Assembly: GCF_008704495.1 (NCBI RefSeq)
Contig: NZ_CP023699.1
Location: forward strand, 310,001 to 374,000
Source of the DNA: Streptomyces kanamyceticus
GTDB lineage: Bacteria; Actinomycetota; Actinomycetes; Streptomycetales; Streptomycetaceae
Direction of reading: 5' to 3'
Length of the DNA stretch: 64,000 bases
In this document: positions 9,426 to 18,024 of the stretch, one piece after another
Layout of the letters: every line of letters starts with the position of its first letter
Position numbering within the stretch: the stretch's first letter is position 1
The notes under the pieces: generated by a model
Databases searched by the model: none
The model's input: only the letters and a program-made list of their open reading frames with translations
What the model was told of the DNA's origin: nothing
Made by a program: the position numbers and the translations under genes

Positions 9426-9537
9426 GGAACCCTCCTTCGGTTCCGCTCGGGTAGCCGTCGCACGGTCACTCAAACGCTCCGCCGCGAGGCCACGCGGCCT
9501 GCCCGCTCAGGCCCGTTCCACACGGTAGAACGGCGAG

Positions 9538-10227
9538 ATGACCACGCACCGAGGAAGCCGATCCGTGCCGACCGCGCGGATCGGCAACCGTCATCCCCTG
9601 TCCCTGGTCCTCATCACGCTGACCGCCGTCAGCGGCCTCGTGGACGCCATCTGCTACCTGGGCCTCGGGCACGTCTTCACGGCCAACATGACCGGAAACG
9701 TCGTCGTCATCGGGTTCGCGCTGGCCGGGGCGCCCGGGTTCTCGGTCATCGGGTCGCTGGTGTCGCTCGCCGCGTTCCTCGCGGGCGCCGTGGCCGCGGG
9801 CAGGCTCGCGCTCGTGTTCCGTGACAGGCACCGGGTGCCCTGGGTCCGCACCGCGGTGTGGGGTGAGGCCGTACTGCTCGGCATCGCCACCGCCGTCGCG
9901 TTCGCGACCGACGGCACGCCGCCGTATCCCGTGATCGCCCTGGTCGCGCTCGCGATGGGGCTGCGCAACGGCACGGTGGGGAAGCTGGCCGTCCCGGACA
10001 TGACCACCACCGTGCTCACCCGCACGCTGGCCGCCCTCGCCGCCGACTCCCGGCTCGCGGGCGGCACGGACGACCGGTCCGTACGCCGCGTCATCGCCGT
10101 GGTCGCGATGGTCGCGGGCGCGGTCCCCGGCGCGTGGCTGGTCCTCCATCACGGCATCGCCTGGCCCTTGCTCCTGACCACGGCGATCGTCACCGCGGCG
10201 GCCATCGGCTACCGGGAAGGAGAATGA
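9538..10227 (+). CDS. DUF1275 (YoaK-type) membrane protein
   Basis: A 229-residue integral membrane protein. The family hallmark appears early: VSGLVDAICYLGLGHVFTANMTGNVVVIGFALAG (segments around residues 30-65). Six or so hydrophobic helices follow, with GLRNGTVGKLAVPDMTTTVLTRTLAALA in the middle. The family is widespread and its transport or other role is unknown. ATG 9538 follows a weak purine-rich site. The upstream gap holds an imperfect dyad, CCGTTC-N9-GAACGG (about 9515-9535), that could be an operator. Confidence 0.88.
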   Translation: MTTHRGSRSVPTARIGNRHPLSLVLITLTAVSGLVDAICYLGLGHVFTANMTGNVVVIGFALAGAPGFSVIGSLVSLAAFLAGAVAAGRLALVFRDRHRVPWVRTAVWGEAVLLGIATAVAFATDGTPPYPVIALVALAMGLRNGTVGKLAVPDMTTTVLTRTLAALAADSRLAGGTDDRSVRRVIAVVAMVAGAVPGAWLVLHHGIAWPLLLTTAIVTAAAIGYREGE

Positions 10228-10382
10228 CTCAACTCCCGGAAATCATCGCGCCTTAGACAATGTCTCGGTTTGGTCTCGGTCGTGTGAGGCCCTGAACCCG
10301 GCGGTGCTCGACGCCCGTACTCACGCTGCGACAGCACGAATTGGGCAGCGCCCCACACCGGACACCGACCGAGGAGACCCCG

Positions 10383-11381
10383 ATGACCAGGACGACGACC
10401 GACACCACCAGCAGCTCGAGGACCCGCGCGGGCGTGGGCGCCAAGTACCGCGGGAACGCGGCCCTGTTCGCGTCCCTCGCCGCCGCTGGAGCCCTGCTGC
10501 TGTCCGCCTGCGGCGGCGGTGACGACTCGGGCTCCGGGGCCAAGTCCGATGGTTCCCATGCCTCTTCATCGGCGAACGATCAAGCAGCCGACTCCGGCTA
10601 CGGCGGCTCCGGCTCCATGGACCTCGCCTTCAAGTCCGGTACGGCGAAGCGGAACAGCGCGCCCGCGAAGACCGGGGACTGGGCCAATCCGCCCGGCAAG
10701 CCCGCGGCCAAGCCGGTGCAGCGCAAGTGGGTGCAGCTCTCCGCGGGCAGGGCGGGTGCCCTCGACCCGGTGGTCGTCAACGGCGCCGGTTTCACCCTCT
10801 ACCGCTTCGACAAGGACACCGCGGCGCCGTCCAAGTCCAACTGCAACGACGCCTGCGCCACCACCTGGCCGCCCGTACTGGTGAACCCCGGCGGCAAGAT
10901 CTTCGTCGACGGGGTGGACCCGTCGGCCGTCGGTGTCATCACGCGTGACGACGGCACCCACCAGGTCACCGTCGGCGGCTGGCCCGTCTACCGCTTCAGC
11001 AAGGACCTCAAGCCGGGCGACACCAACGGGCAGGGCGTGGGCGGCACGTGGTTCGGCGTCCAGCCCGACGGACAGAAGGCGGGGCAGCCCGCGGGCCAGG
11101 ACGAGACCGCCCCCGACGAGGCCCAGCAGGCGCCCGCGACCAGCGCCGTCCTCTTCGACGACGCCAACTTCTCGGACAACGGACCGGCCCAGGGCGTCGC
11201 GGGCAAGGGCTGCCAGAACGTGGCCCGGCCGAAGGTGACCTCATCGATCTCCATGAGCGGATCGGCGAAGATCTGGTCGGGCCGTGACTGCACCGGCGAG
11301 TCCAAGGTCGTCAACGGCGATGTGGCCGACCTGGCCACGGTCGGCTTCGACAACAAGATCAGCTCGGTGAAGTTCGGCTGA
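10383..11381 (+). CDS. Lipoprotein with Yx(F/W/Y)xxD repeats and a peptidase-inhibitor-like C-terminus
   Basis: A 332-residue lipoprotein: basic N-terminus, hydrophobic stretch and lipobox LLSAC (Cys about 42), then a Gly/Ser-rich linker. Residues about 125-235 hold two copies of the secreted repeat of COG4315 (FTLYRFDKDT with NDACATTWPPVL, and WPVYRFSKDLKPGDTNGQG with GTWFGV), a domain of unknown function seen in surface lipoproteins. The last 80 residues (SAVLFDDANF, CTGESK, ISSVKFG) resemble I36-type peptidase-inhibitor or crystallin-like domains with two cysteines. GAGGAG precedes ATG 10383; the in-frame extension upstream lacks a site. Two strong hairpins follow the stop, so it is monocistronic. 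Confidence 0.85.
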   Translation: MTRTTTDTTSSSRTRAGVGAKYRGNAALFASLAAAGALLLSACGGGDDSGSGAKSDGSHASSSANDQAADSGYGGSGSMDLAFKSGTAKRNSAPAKTGDWANPPGKPAAKPVQRKWVQLSAGRAGALDPVVVNGAGFTLYRFDKDTAAPSKSNCNDACATTWPPVLVNPGGKIFVDGVDPSAVGVITRDDGTHQVTVGGWPVYRFSKDLKPGDTNGQGVGGTWFGVQPDGQKAGQPAGQDETAPDEAQQAPATSAVLFDDANFSDNGPAQGVAGKGCQNVARPKVTSSISMSGSAKIWSGRDCTGESKVVNGDVADLATVGFDNKISSVKFG

Positions 11382-11393
11382 TCCGAAGGCCAC

Positions 11394-11448
11394 GCGGGCG
11401 CCGTGAGCCCTGGCCTCCGCCGCTCGGCCGACCGGCCGCGGCGCCCGC
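11394..11448 (+). terminator. Terminator hairpin after the lipoprotein gene
   Basis: GCGGGCGCCG at 11394-11403 pairs perfectly with CGGCGCCCGC at 11439-11448; a short nested GC-rich hairpin fills the loop and CTTTCC follows. It begins 12 bp after the lipoprotein stop codon. Confidence 0.65.
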
Positions 11449-11477
11449 CTTTCCGGTGCGTCCCCCGCGCACCACCC

Positions 11478-11515
11478 CGTGCCCACCCCGGCCCGCCCCT
11501 GCCGGGGTGGGCACG
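11478..11515. terminator. Perfect 14-bp-stem hairpin
   Basis: CGTGCCCACCCCGG (11478-11491) and CCGGGGTGGGCACG (11502-11515) form a perfect 14-bp stem around a 10-nt loop. No U-run follows, as is usual in Streptomyces terminators. It lies in the 388-bp gap 11382-11769, which otherwise holds only the first hairpin, a candidate -10 (GATAAT near 11637) and the dyad GAGTCA-N8-TGACTC (11657-11676) upstream of the VOC gene. Confidence 0.7.
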
Positions 11516-11769
11516 CCCCTGTCCGGCCGACGCCGGAAGCGGAGCCCGGCAAAGGGTGAGGCCCCGCCGCGACGGGGGAGACACGGCGGGACCCAAGGAA
11601 TTGGGTGCCCAGCCTCAGCCGAGTCACACACACGCACGATAATTCTTCGCCGCCTTGAGTCATCCTTGAGTGACTCTCGAGCCACCCTCGCCACCCGGGC
11701 AGCCCCGCACCACCCCGAACACTCCCGTGCGGACGGCCCGTTGTCAGTGGCCAGCAGTACGGTCACGTC

Positions 11770-12204
11770 ATGGCCACCAGAATCGATCTCACCCTCGACT
11801 GCGCGGACGCGCGGCTGCTCGCCGCGTTCTGGAAGACGGCTCTCGGCTATGTGGACGAGCCGCCGCCCGCGCCCTTCGCCACCCGCGAGGAGTGGTTCGC
11901 GAGCTTCGAGCTGCCGGACGACGACCCCATCGACGACTCGGCGTGGCTCTGCGCCCCGGACGGCACCGGCCCCCGGCTCTCCCTGTTGAGGGTTCCGGAA
12001 CCCAAGACCGCGAAGAACCGGCTGCACGTCGACGTCCGGGTGCCGGGACACGGCGACGCCGCCGAGCGCTGGGCGCGGATCAGGGCCGAGGCCGCACGCC
12101 TCGTCGCGGCGGGCGGCCGCGTCCTGGCCGAGTTCGACGGCCACCACGTCGTGATGGCCGACCCGGAGGGCAACGAGTTCTGTGTCGCCGCCGCCCGGGC
12201 CTGA
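11770..12204 (+). CDS. VOC/glyoxalase-like protein
   Basis: A 144-residue protein of the Glyoxalase_6 type in the vicinal oxygen chelate superfamily: starts ATRIDLTLDCADARLLAAFWKTALGY, ends GHHVVMADPEGNEFCVAAA. This group is common in Streptomyces and mostly uncharacterised; some confer antibiotic resistance by binding. No partner gene. The dyad GAGTCA-N8-TGACTC lies about 95-110 bp upstream of the start and may be an operator. Confidence 0.85.
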   Translation: MATRIDLTLDCADARLLAAFWKTALGYVDEPPPAPFATREEWFASFELPDDDPIDDSAWLCAPDGTGPRLSLLRVPEPKTAKNRLHVDVRVPGHGDAAERWARIRAEAARLVAAGGRVLAEFDGHHVVMADPEGNEFCVAAARA

Positions 12205-12241
12205 GCCCCCTCCCCTCCCCCCGCCACTCACGAGTTCCGAC

Positions 12242-13768
12242 TCACGCGTACGTACGCTTGCCCCGCCGGTACGCGATCTCCCCCAGCACGATGTCCACAC
12301 CCAGGAACACCGCCAGCGGAATGCCGAGCAGCGGCACGAAGTAGCCGAGCACGGCGATCACCGCGAGCGACGGGACAAGGACGTACGCGGGTACGTCCTG
12401 CCAGGCGCCGCGCGCCATCGGCTGCCCGAAACCGCTCCCTCGGCCACTCCCCCGGCCGCGCCGCCACCACATCCGGTAGCCCAGGACGATCAGCAGGATC
12501 AGGCAGACGGCGAGCGCGGCGAGCGCGATCTGGTTGGCGAGGCCGAACAGGGATCCGGAGTGCGCGTCGATGCCCCAGCGGGACAGCTTGGCGAGCACCG
12601 GATAGTCGTCGAAGCGCAGCACATCGGTCACTTCACCGTTCGTGGGGTCGACGGCGACGGAGTCCTGCTTCTCGGGCCAGCTGCGCTGCACCTGCTTCAC
12701 GACGTACGCCGATGCCTCGTCGGTCGGCGGGACGATCTCCACCGGGTTCGAAAGGCCCTGGTCCCGGGCGGCCGTGAGGACGGTGTCTAGCCCGACGTCG
12801 GCCCCGCCCCGCCCCGCGTCTCCCCCGGCTCCGGATCCCGTCCCGGCTCCCGCTCCCGCGCCGCCGGACGCGCCGTGACCGGAGTGCTCGCCTGCCGAGC
12901 CTGCCGAGCCCGCCCCCGCCGCGCCGCCGGGCGTGATGCTCGCCGACACCGTGGGCGTCGTCTGGTCGATGGACTCGCGCAGGTCGCTGATGCTCTGGCC
13001 CGCGTACGTCGACCAGGTCAGGCCCGTCGCCGACAGGAAGAAAAGACCCGCGGCCACCCAGGCGCCCACCGATCCGTGCAGTGCCAGGGTGCGTCGGCCG
13101 CCCTTCGTCCCCCGCAGCTTCCTGCGCGACCTGCGCCGCCCGAACCACAGGACGAGCCCGCCGCCCGCGATCACCCAGAGCCAGCTGGCGGCGAGCTCGC
13201 TGTAGAGGCGGCCCGGCTCGCCGAGCTGGAGGTCCCGGTGGAGCCCGTCGATCCAGGTGCGCAGCGGCAACGCCCCGCTGGCGCCGTACTGTTCCAGCGC
13301 GCCCCGCACCTCGGCCGTGTAGGGGTTCACGAAGACGGCGAGCGTGTGGTCGGGGTCCACGCCGGGGACCCCGGAGAGCAGGACGCGGGTGGTCGCGCCC
13401 TCCTCGGGAGAGGGCCGCACCGCGCTGATCGTGCCCTCGGGGTGCGCCTTGCGCGCGGCGGCCACCTGGCGCGTCAGGGGCAGCTCCGCCTTGTCCTCGC
13501 CGACGGGGACGCGGAGTTCATCGGCGTACACGTACTTCTCGACCTGGTACGACCCCGCGTACAGCAGTCCCGTCGTGGCGGCGACGAGCAGGAAGGGGGC
13601 TATGAGCAGCCCCGCGTAGAAGTGCAGGCGCAGGACCAGGGGGCGCAGCGACGCCCCTACGGAGCGCCGGGCCGCCGGGCCGCGGTCCGCCGGGTCCTGG
13701 GGTGGCTTCGGGGGTGCGTCCGGCTGCTGCCCGTCGTCTGGGACGAGGACGGTGGGTTCGGCGGGCAT
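12242..13768 (-). CDS. PepSY-domain integral membrane protein
   Basis: A 508-residue PepSY-associated TM protein. Order: cytosolic N-terminus, TM1 (LRLHFYAGLLIAPFLLVAATTGLLY, about 45-70), extracellular PepSY region, TM2-TM3 around WLWVIAGGGLVLWFGRRRSRRK and VAAGLFFLSATGLTWS, a Gly/Ala/His low-complexity insert of about 60 residues, a second PepSY-like region (VDPTNGEVTDVLRFDDYPVLAKLSRWGIDAHSG) and two C-terminal TMs. Relatives include FoxB/PiuB-type proteins tied to siderophore or metal reduction. GGAGAACGCCCT precedes ATG 13768. It lies 158 bp downstream of the CDF exporter on the same strand, so co-transcription and a metal-related role are plausible but inferred. Confidence 0.88.
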   Translation of the reverse strand: MPAEPTVLVPDDGQQPDAPPKPPQDPADRGPAARRSVGASLRPLVLRLHFYAGLLIAPFLLVAATTGLLYAGSYQVEKYVYADELRVPVGEDKAELPLTRQVAAARKAHPEGTISAVRPSPEEGATTRVLLSGVPGVDPDHTLAVFVNPYTAEVRGALEQYGASGALPLRTWIDGLHRDLQLGEPGRLYSELAASWLWVIAGGGLVLWFGRRRSRRKLRGTKGGRRTLALHGSVGAWVAAGLFFLSATGLTWSTYAGQSISDLRESIDQTTPTVSASITPGGAAGAGSAGSAGEHSGHGASGGAGAGAGTGSGAGGDAGRGGADVGLDTVLTAARDQGLSNPVEIVPPTDEASAYVVKQVQRSWPEKQDSVAVDPTNGEVTDVLRFDDYPVLAKLSRWGIDAHSGSLFGLANQIALAALAVCLILLIVLGYRMWWRRGRGSGRGSGFGQPMARGAWQDVPAYVLVPSLAVIAVLGYFVPLLGIPLAVFLGVDIVLGEIAYRRGKRTYA

Positions 13769-13926
13769 AGGGCGTTCTCCTGGATCGGCGGGCCGCGGCC
13801 CGGCTCCGCAGCCGGACCGGTCCAGGAGTCGGCCCGCATGCCCGTCGGGTTCCCGCCACGTGAAGTGACGTACGCCACACGCGCGCAACTCTGCTGTGCG
13901 TACGCCGAGTTGGGGCGGCGGCCCGG

Positions 13927-14985
13927 TCAGGCCGGTGCGTGGTGGGCCAGCGCCAGATGCGGATCCCGCTCGCCCGCGACGGGCGCGGGGTCGGCGTGCA
14001 CCGTGGCTCCGGTCAGTTTCGGCACCGCGTGCAGCAGCGCGTGTTCCGCGTCGACGGCGACCCCGTGCGCCTCCCGTACCGTCAGCGATCCGTCGACGAC
14101 GACCGCGACCTCGGCGCGCAGCCGGTGCCCGATCCAGCGCAGCCGCAGCTCGCCGACCGCGTGCACACCGGCCACGTCCAGGAGCGCGCGTTCGGCGGTG
14201 TCGACGAGCGCCGGGTCGACGGCGTCCATCACGCGGTGCAGGACCTCGCGGGCGGCGTCCTTGAGGACCAGCAGGATCGCGGCGGTGATCAGCAGACCGA
14301 CCACGGGATCCGCGAGCGGCAGGCCGGCGGTGGTGCCGCCCGCGCCGATCAGTACGGCGAGGGAGGTGAACCCGTCCGTGCGCGCGTGCAGCCCGTCGGC
14401 CACCAGGGCGGCCGAGCCGATCTCGCGTCCGACGCGGATGCGGTAGCGGGCCACCCATTCGTTGCCGACGAACCCGACGACGGCGGCGCAGGCGACCACG
14501 GGGATGTGGCTCATGTCCCGCGGGTTCAGGAGCCGTTCGACGGACGACCAGGCGGCGAAGGCGGCCGACGCGGCGATGGTCAGCACGATGACGACGCCCG
14601 CCAGGTCCTCGGCCCTGCCGTACCCGTAGGTGAAGCGGCGGTTCGCGGCGCGCCGTCCCATGACGAACGCGATGCCGAGCGGCACGGCGGTCAGCGCGTC
14701 GGCGGCGTTGTGCACGGTGTCGCCGAGCAGCGCGACGGATCCGGAGACGACCACGACGACGGCCTGCGCCAGAGCCGTCACCCCGAGCACGACGAGTGAC
14801 ACCCACAACGCCCGCATCCCGCGAGCGGAGCTCTCCAACGCGGCGTCGACCTTGTCGGCGGAGTCGTGGGAGTGCGGCGTGAACAGGTGGCGGAGGTGAT
14901 GGCGCAGGCGGGCCAGGCGCGTGTGATGCGGAGGGTGACCGCCCCCGTGCGCATGAGGATCCCCGTGCTGCCGATCGTCGCTCAC
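13927..14985 (-). CDS. Cation diffusion facilitator (CDF) metal exporter
   Basis: A 352-residue CDF transporter exporting a divalent metal (Zn, Co, Ni or Fe class) against protons. A His-rich N-terminus (HGDPHAHGGGHPPHH, HSHDSADK) precedes six TM helices. The active-site motifs are visible: DTVHNAADALT in TM2 and DGLHARTDGFTSL in TM5, followed by the cytoplasmic C-terminal dimerisation domain (HRVMDAVDPALVDTAERALLDVAGVHAVGELRLRWIG). It diverges from an ArsR regulator whose start codon lies in a dyad, so metal-inducible derepression is the likely control. Confidence 0.92.
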   Translation of the reverse strand: MSDDRQHGDPHAHGGGHPPHHTRLARLRHHLRHLFTPHSHDSADKVDAALESSARGMRALWVSLVVLGVTALAQAVVVVVSGSVALLGDTVHNAADALTAVPLGIAFVMGRRAANRRFTYGYGRAEDLAGVVIVLTIAASAAFAAWSSVERLLNPRDMSHIPVVACAAVVGFVGNEWVARYRIRVGREIGSAALVADGLHARTDGFTSLAVLIGAGGTTAGLPLADPVVGLLITAAILLVLKDAAREVLHRVMDAVDPALVDTAERALLDVAGVHAVGELRLRWIGHRLRAEVAVVVDGSLTVREAHGVAVDAEHALLHAVPKLTGATVHADPAPVAGERDPHLALAHHAPA

Positions 14986-15085
14986 GTCATGCCCCTTCCC
15001 GTACGCGGATGGCGTCGCGGGCAGGCCCGCTCACCCGTCCCCCGGAGGCGGGGCGGGTGGACGCGGGCCGCCCAGACGCTCATTA

Positions 15086-15103
15086 TGTGCGTATGAGCGC
15101 ACG
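15086..15103. promoter_or_regulatory. ArsR/SmtB-type dyad overlapping the arsR start
   Basis: TGTGCG-TATGAG-CGCACG is a 6-bp-spaced inverted repeat (perfect 5-bp arms GTGCG/CGCAC). The spacer contains the ATG of the ArsR gene at 15093. Binding here would block the arsR promoter or translation start and possibly the divergent CDF promoter about 100 bp away. Confidence 0.55.
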
Positions 15104-15452
15104 CATGCACCTATCACCTGCGCATCCTGCGCATCCGCACAGCCCGGGCGAGGACCAATTCGCTCTGGCGGCCGAGTTGTTGTCGTTGCTCGGCGACCGC
15201 ACCCGGCTGGTGCTGCTGCGTCGGCTGGCCGACGGCGAAGCCGATGTGAGCACGCTGACGGAGGTCTGTGGAGCCGCGCGGCCCGCCGTCAGTCAGCACC
15301 TCGCGCGGCTGCGCCTCGCCGGGCTCGTGACCACGCGCAAGGAGGGGCGGCGCGTGGTCTACGCGCTCGGCGACGGTCATCTGCGCCGCGTCGTCGACGA
15401 GGCGTTGAACCTCGCACACCACCGGCTCACCGGTCGGCCCCCGCACGACTGA
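15093..15452 (+). CDS. ArsR/SmtB family metal-responsive repressor
   Basis: A 119-residue winged-helix regulator. It starts with a His-rich tail (MHLSPAHPAHPHSPGEDQ), then the family core LAAELLSLLGDRTRLVLLRRLADGEADVSTLTEVCGAARPAVSQHLARLRLAGLV and the wing TTRKEGRRVVYALGDGHLRRVVDEAL. The lone cysteine lies in the alphaC/recognition helix region; histidines at both ends suggest Zn, Ni or Co sensing as in KmtR/NmtR-type members, but ligands cannot be assigned. I use ATG 15093, inside the dyad, because homology starts just after it and the upstream frame reads through spacer. Divergent from the CDF exporter. Confidence 0.88.
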   Translation: MSARMHLSPAHPAHPHSPGEDQFALAAELLSLLGDRTRLVLLRRLADGEADVSTLTEVCGAARPAVSQHLARLRLAGLVTTRKEGRRVVYALGDGHLRRVVDEALNLAHHRLTGRPPHD

Positions 15453-15515
15453 CAGACAGTTGGCCACGTGACCGACCGGCAGGGGCCGACGCACACGCAC
15501 CCGAGCCCGGCGGAC

Positions 15516-17150
15516 TCACACGCGCGCGTCGCGGTGTGTGGTCCCGCCGTCGACCACGGTGAGCAGGACCGGCAGCTCCGGCAGGTCCCTGGCCGCGACG
15601 TCGAGCGGGCTCTCCGCGAAGACCGTGAGGTCGGCGCGGTGCCCGACGGCGAGCCGTCCCGCCTCGTGCTCGTCGCCCGCCGCGCGGGCCGCGTTGACGG
15701 TCATGCCCTGGAGCGCCTCAAGAGCGGTGAGCGCCTGCTCCGGGCCGTGCGGGTCCTGGCTCAGATCGCGGCTCGGGCGGCGGTGCCGGGCGCCCGCCAT
15801 GACGGCGAGCGGCGGGTAGGGGGCGATGGGCCAGTCGGAGCCGAGGACGACCGTGGCGCCCGAGTCCCACAGGTCGCGGCAGCGCCAGGCGCGCGCCGCA
15901 CGCTCCTCGCCGAGGCGGCGCGACCAGTTGTCGGTGTGGTCGGCGCGCGTGAAGTCGCAGCAGTGGGTGGGCTGCATGGAGGCGATGACGTCGAGCTCGG
16001 CGAACCTGCGCAGGGTGTCGTCGGGCACGGTCTCGATGTGCTCGACGCGGTGCCGGAGGGCCCCTGCCGCGCCGCCCCCGGCGGCCTGGGCCTTCTCGAC
16101 CGAGTCGAGTACGTGCCGTACGGCGGCGTCGCCGATGGCGTGCGTGGCGGTGGGCACCCCGGCCCGGTGGAGCTCGCCGATGATGTGCGTGTAGAGGGCG
16201 GGGTCGGGCCAGAACGCGTGCGTCGACTCGCCGTGGCAGTCGGGGCGTTCGAGCCAGGCGGTGCCGTTGTCGATGGTGCCGTCCATGAAGAGCTTGACGC
16301 CCGCGGTCCGCCACAGGGCGCCGCCGACGCCCTGCCCCTCGATGAGCGCGCGCAGTCCTTCGGCGTCCGTGCCCGGCTGGCACCAGGGAGCCACGCGCAG
16401 CCGCACCGGGAGTTCGCCCGCCTCGTCCAACTCGGCGTACAGCGCCAGGCTTTCGCCGCCTGCGTCCATGGCGTGACCGCCGGTGAGCCCGGTGGCGGCC
16501 ATCGCGCGCAGGGCCGCGGCGAGCCGGTCGCGGCGCTCGGCACGGGTGGGCCGCGGCGCGGCGCGCTCCACGAGCTCACAGGCGGCGTCCTCCAGGAGCA
16601 GCCCGGTGGGCCGTCCCGCCGCGTCGCAGACGACCTCGGCGGCCTGGTCGAAGGTGCGGGGTCCGTCGACCCCGGCCAGTTCGAGGGCGCGCGGGCTCGC
16701 CAGCATCGAGTGCGCGTCGAACATCTGCAGGAGCGCGGGGACGCCGTCGAGCACGGGGCCGATGGCGGCGGTCCCGACGGGCCGGTCACCGAAGACGTTC
16801 GGGTCGAGCCCCCAGCCGTGCAGCCACGCCCCGGGCGCGAGACCGCCGACCTCGCGGGCCAGCACGTCGCGCACCGCGTCCAGGTCTGCGCAGCCGGAGA
16901 GGTCGAGCCCTGCCGTCAACTCGACACCGGAGACGGGGTGGAGATGCCCGTCGACCAGGCCGGGCGTCACGACGGCCCCCTTGAGGTCGAGCACTGTCGC
17001 CGAGGGATCGGCGAGCGCCCGCACCTCCCGGTCGTCCCCCAGCGCGCGGATCCGCCCGCCGGACACGGCCAGCGCGGTCTCCGGTAGGAACGCGCCGGTG
17101 ACCGGGTCGAGCAGGCGGGCGGACAGCAGGACGAGGGAGGTGGGCGGCAC
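15516..17150 (-). CDS. Amidohydrolase (YtcJ-like metal-dependent hydrolase)
   Basis: A 544-residue amidohydrolase of the YtcJ/N-substituted formamide deformylase group. The metal-binding HxH is in VVTPGLVDGHLHPV (about residues 65-80), further histidines in GGHAMDAG, THAIGDAAV and MQPTHCCDF, and the late metal Asp in VLGSDWPIAPY. GTG 17150 follows AAGGAG with 5-bp spacing. It lies downstream of a TetR gene on the same strand and near a divergent NCS1 permease, suggesting uptake and hydrolysis of a nitrogen heterocycle or amide; the substrate is not known. Confidence 0.88.
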   Translation of the reverse strand: MPPTSLVLLSARLLDPVTGAFLPETALAVSGGRIRALGDDREVRALADPSATVLDLKGAVVTPGLVDGHLHPVSGVELTAGLDLSGCADLDAVRDVLAREVGGLAPGAWLHGWGLDPNVFGDRPVGTAAIGPVLDGVPALLQMFDAHSMLASPRALELAGVDGPRTFDQAAEVVCDAAGRPTGLLLEDAACELVERAAPRPTRAERRDRLAAALRAMAATGLTGGHAMDAGGESLALYAELDEAGELPVRLRVAPWCQPGTDAEGLRALIEGQGVGGALWRTAGVKLFMDGTIDNGTAWLERPDCHGESTHAFWPDPALYTHIIGELHRAGVPTATHAIGDAAVRHVLDSVEKAQAAGGGAAGALRHRVEHIETVPDDTLRRFAELDVIASMQPTHCCDFTRADHTDNWSRRLGEERAARAWRCRDLWDSGATVVLGSDWPIAPYPPLAVMAGARHRRPSRDLSQDPHGPEQALTALEALQGMTVNAARAAGDEHEAGRLAVGHRADLTVFAESPLDVAARDLPELPVLLTVVDGGTTHRDARV

Positions 17151-17184
17151 GGGGGCTCCTTGGGGCAGGGTTTGTGTGATGGGG

Positions 17185-17235
17185 GTGTACGTGCTGGCGG
17201 TGTACGTGATGGAGATGTACGTGTCGGCGTACGTG
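17185..17235. repeat. 15-bp imperfect tandem repeats carrying TACGTG
   Basis: GTGTACGTGCTGGCG, GTGTACGTGATGGAG and ATGTACGTGTCGGCG follow each other, then another TACGTG at 17230. They lie 35 bp upstream of the amidohydrolase start, inside the 182-bp gap 17151-17332. Further alternating purine/pyrimidine sequence (CACACGTATGAGCGCGCGCAT) follows. They may be protein-binding sites or only a minisatellite. Confidence 0.65.
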
Positions 17236-17332
17236 ACAGCACACGTATGAGCGCGCGCATCGGCATACGCGTTGACGCACGCGTCGATGCACAGGTCGGC
17301 ACCGGCCGTACGCGGGCGAGCGAGACCTCAGA

Positions 17333-17956
17333 TCAGCCCAACGCCCCCTCCGCCAGACCCAGTTCACGCTCCGCCGTGGCGACGGCCATCCGCGCCACCG
17401 CCGGAGGCCGGTCACTGTCGCCAGTGGTGGCGTGGACACCGAGGCCGTCCAGCACGACCAGGATCTGAATGGCCGTCACATTCGCGTCTTCGGTACGGAA
17501 TTCGTCGCGCTCCACGCCGTCCCTGATGACCCCCGCGAGGCGCTCGCGCCAGGCGGCCTCCTGCTCGGCGACGCGGTCGCGCAGGACGGCCCGGTAGCGG
17601 CTGAGGTGCCGCGCGTTGATCCAGAGGCGGCTGATGTCGTCGTACGACTCCCCCGTCGCCTGTGCGAAGAAGCTGACCAGGTGCTGCGTAGGCGTGCCAT
17701 CGGCCCTGTCCGCGGGCAGCAGCGCGTCGAGTTCGGCGCTCGCCGCGTCGCCGAACGCCTCCGCCACCAGGTCCTCCACCGAGGGGAAGTAGTGACTGAT
17801 CAGCCCCGGCCGCACGTCGAGCTCCTCGGCTATCCGCCGCAGGGTGACGCACTCCAGACCCTCGGCCAGGGCGACCGAGGCCGCCGCCACGACGATTTCC
17901 GCACGTCGGGCGGCCGGAGATTTCCGAATTCGCTTGCGCTGAACGCTTGACGACAT
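17333..17956 (-). CDS. TetR family transcriptional regulator
   Basis: A 207-residue regulator. The HTH is RRAEIVVAAASVALAEGLECVTLRRIAEELDVRPGLISHYFPSVEDLVAEAFG (residues about 14-65); the rest resembles BetI/TetR_C_6 ligand domains. I start at ATG 17956; an in-frame TTG at 17992 would lie within the operator. It is divergent from the NCS1 permease (68 bp) and upstream of the amidohydrolase on the same strand, so it probably controls both. Confidence 0.9.
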   Translation of the reverse strand: MSSSVQRKRIRKSPAARRAEIVVAAASVALAEGLECVTLRRIAEELDVRPGLISHYFPSVEDLVAEAFGDAASAELDALLPADRADGTPTQHLVSFFAQATGESYDDISRLWINARHLSRYRAVLRDRVAEQEAAWRERLAGVIRDGVERDEFRTEDANVTAIQILVVLDGLGVHATTGDSDRPPAVARMAVATAERELGLAEGALG

Positions 17957-17967
17957 GCCCACAACGC

Positions 17968-17987
17968 TATTGAGTGTGCGACCAATA
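17968..17987. promoter_or_regulatory. Candidate TetR operator TATTG-N10-CAATA
   Basis: TATTG (17968-17972) and CAATA (17983-17987) form a 5-bp inverted repeat around 10 bp, AT-rich against a GC-rich background, in the 68-bp gap between the divergent TetR and permease genes. Position and symmetry fit a TetR site. Confidence 0.55.
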
Positions 17988-18024
17988 AGCAAGCAGGTGG
18001 GTAGACCAGCATCCGGAGGGCCTC

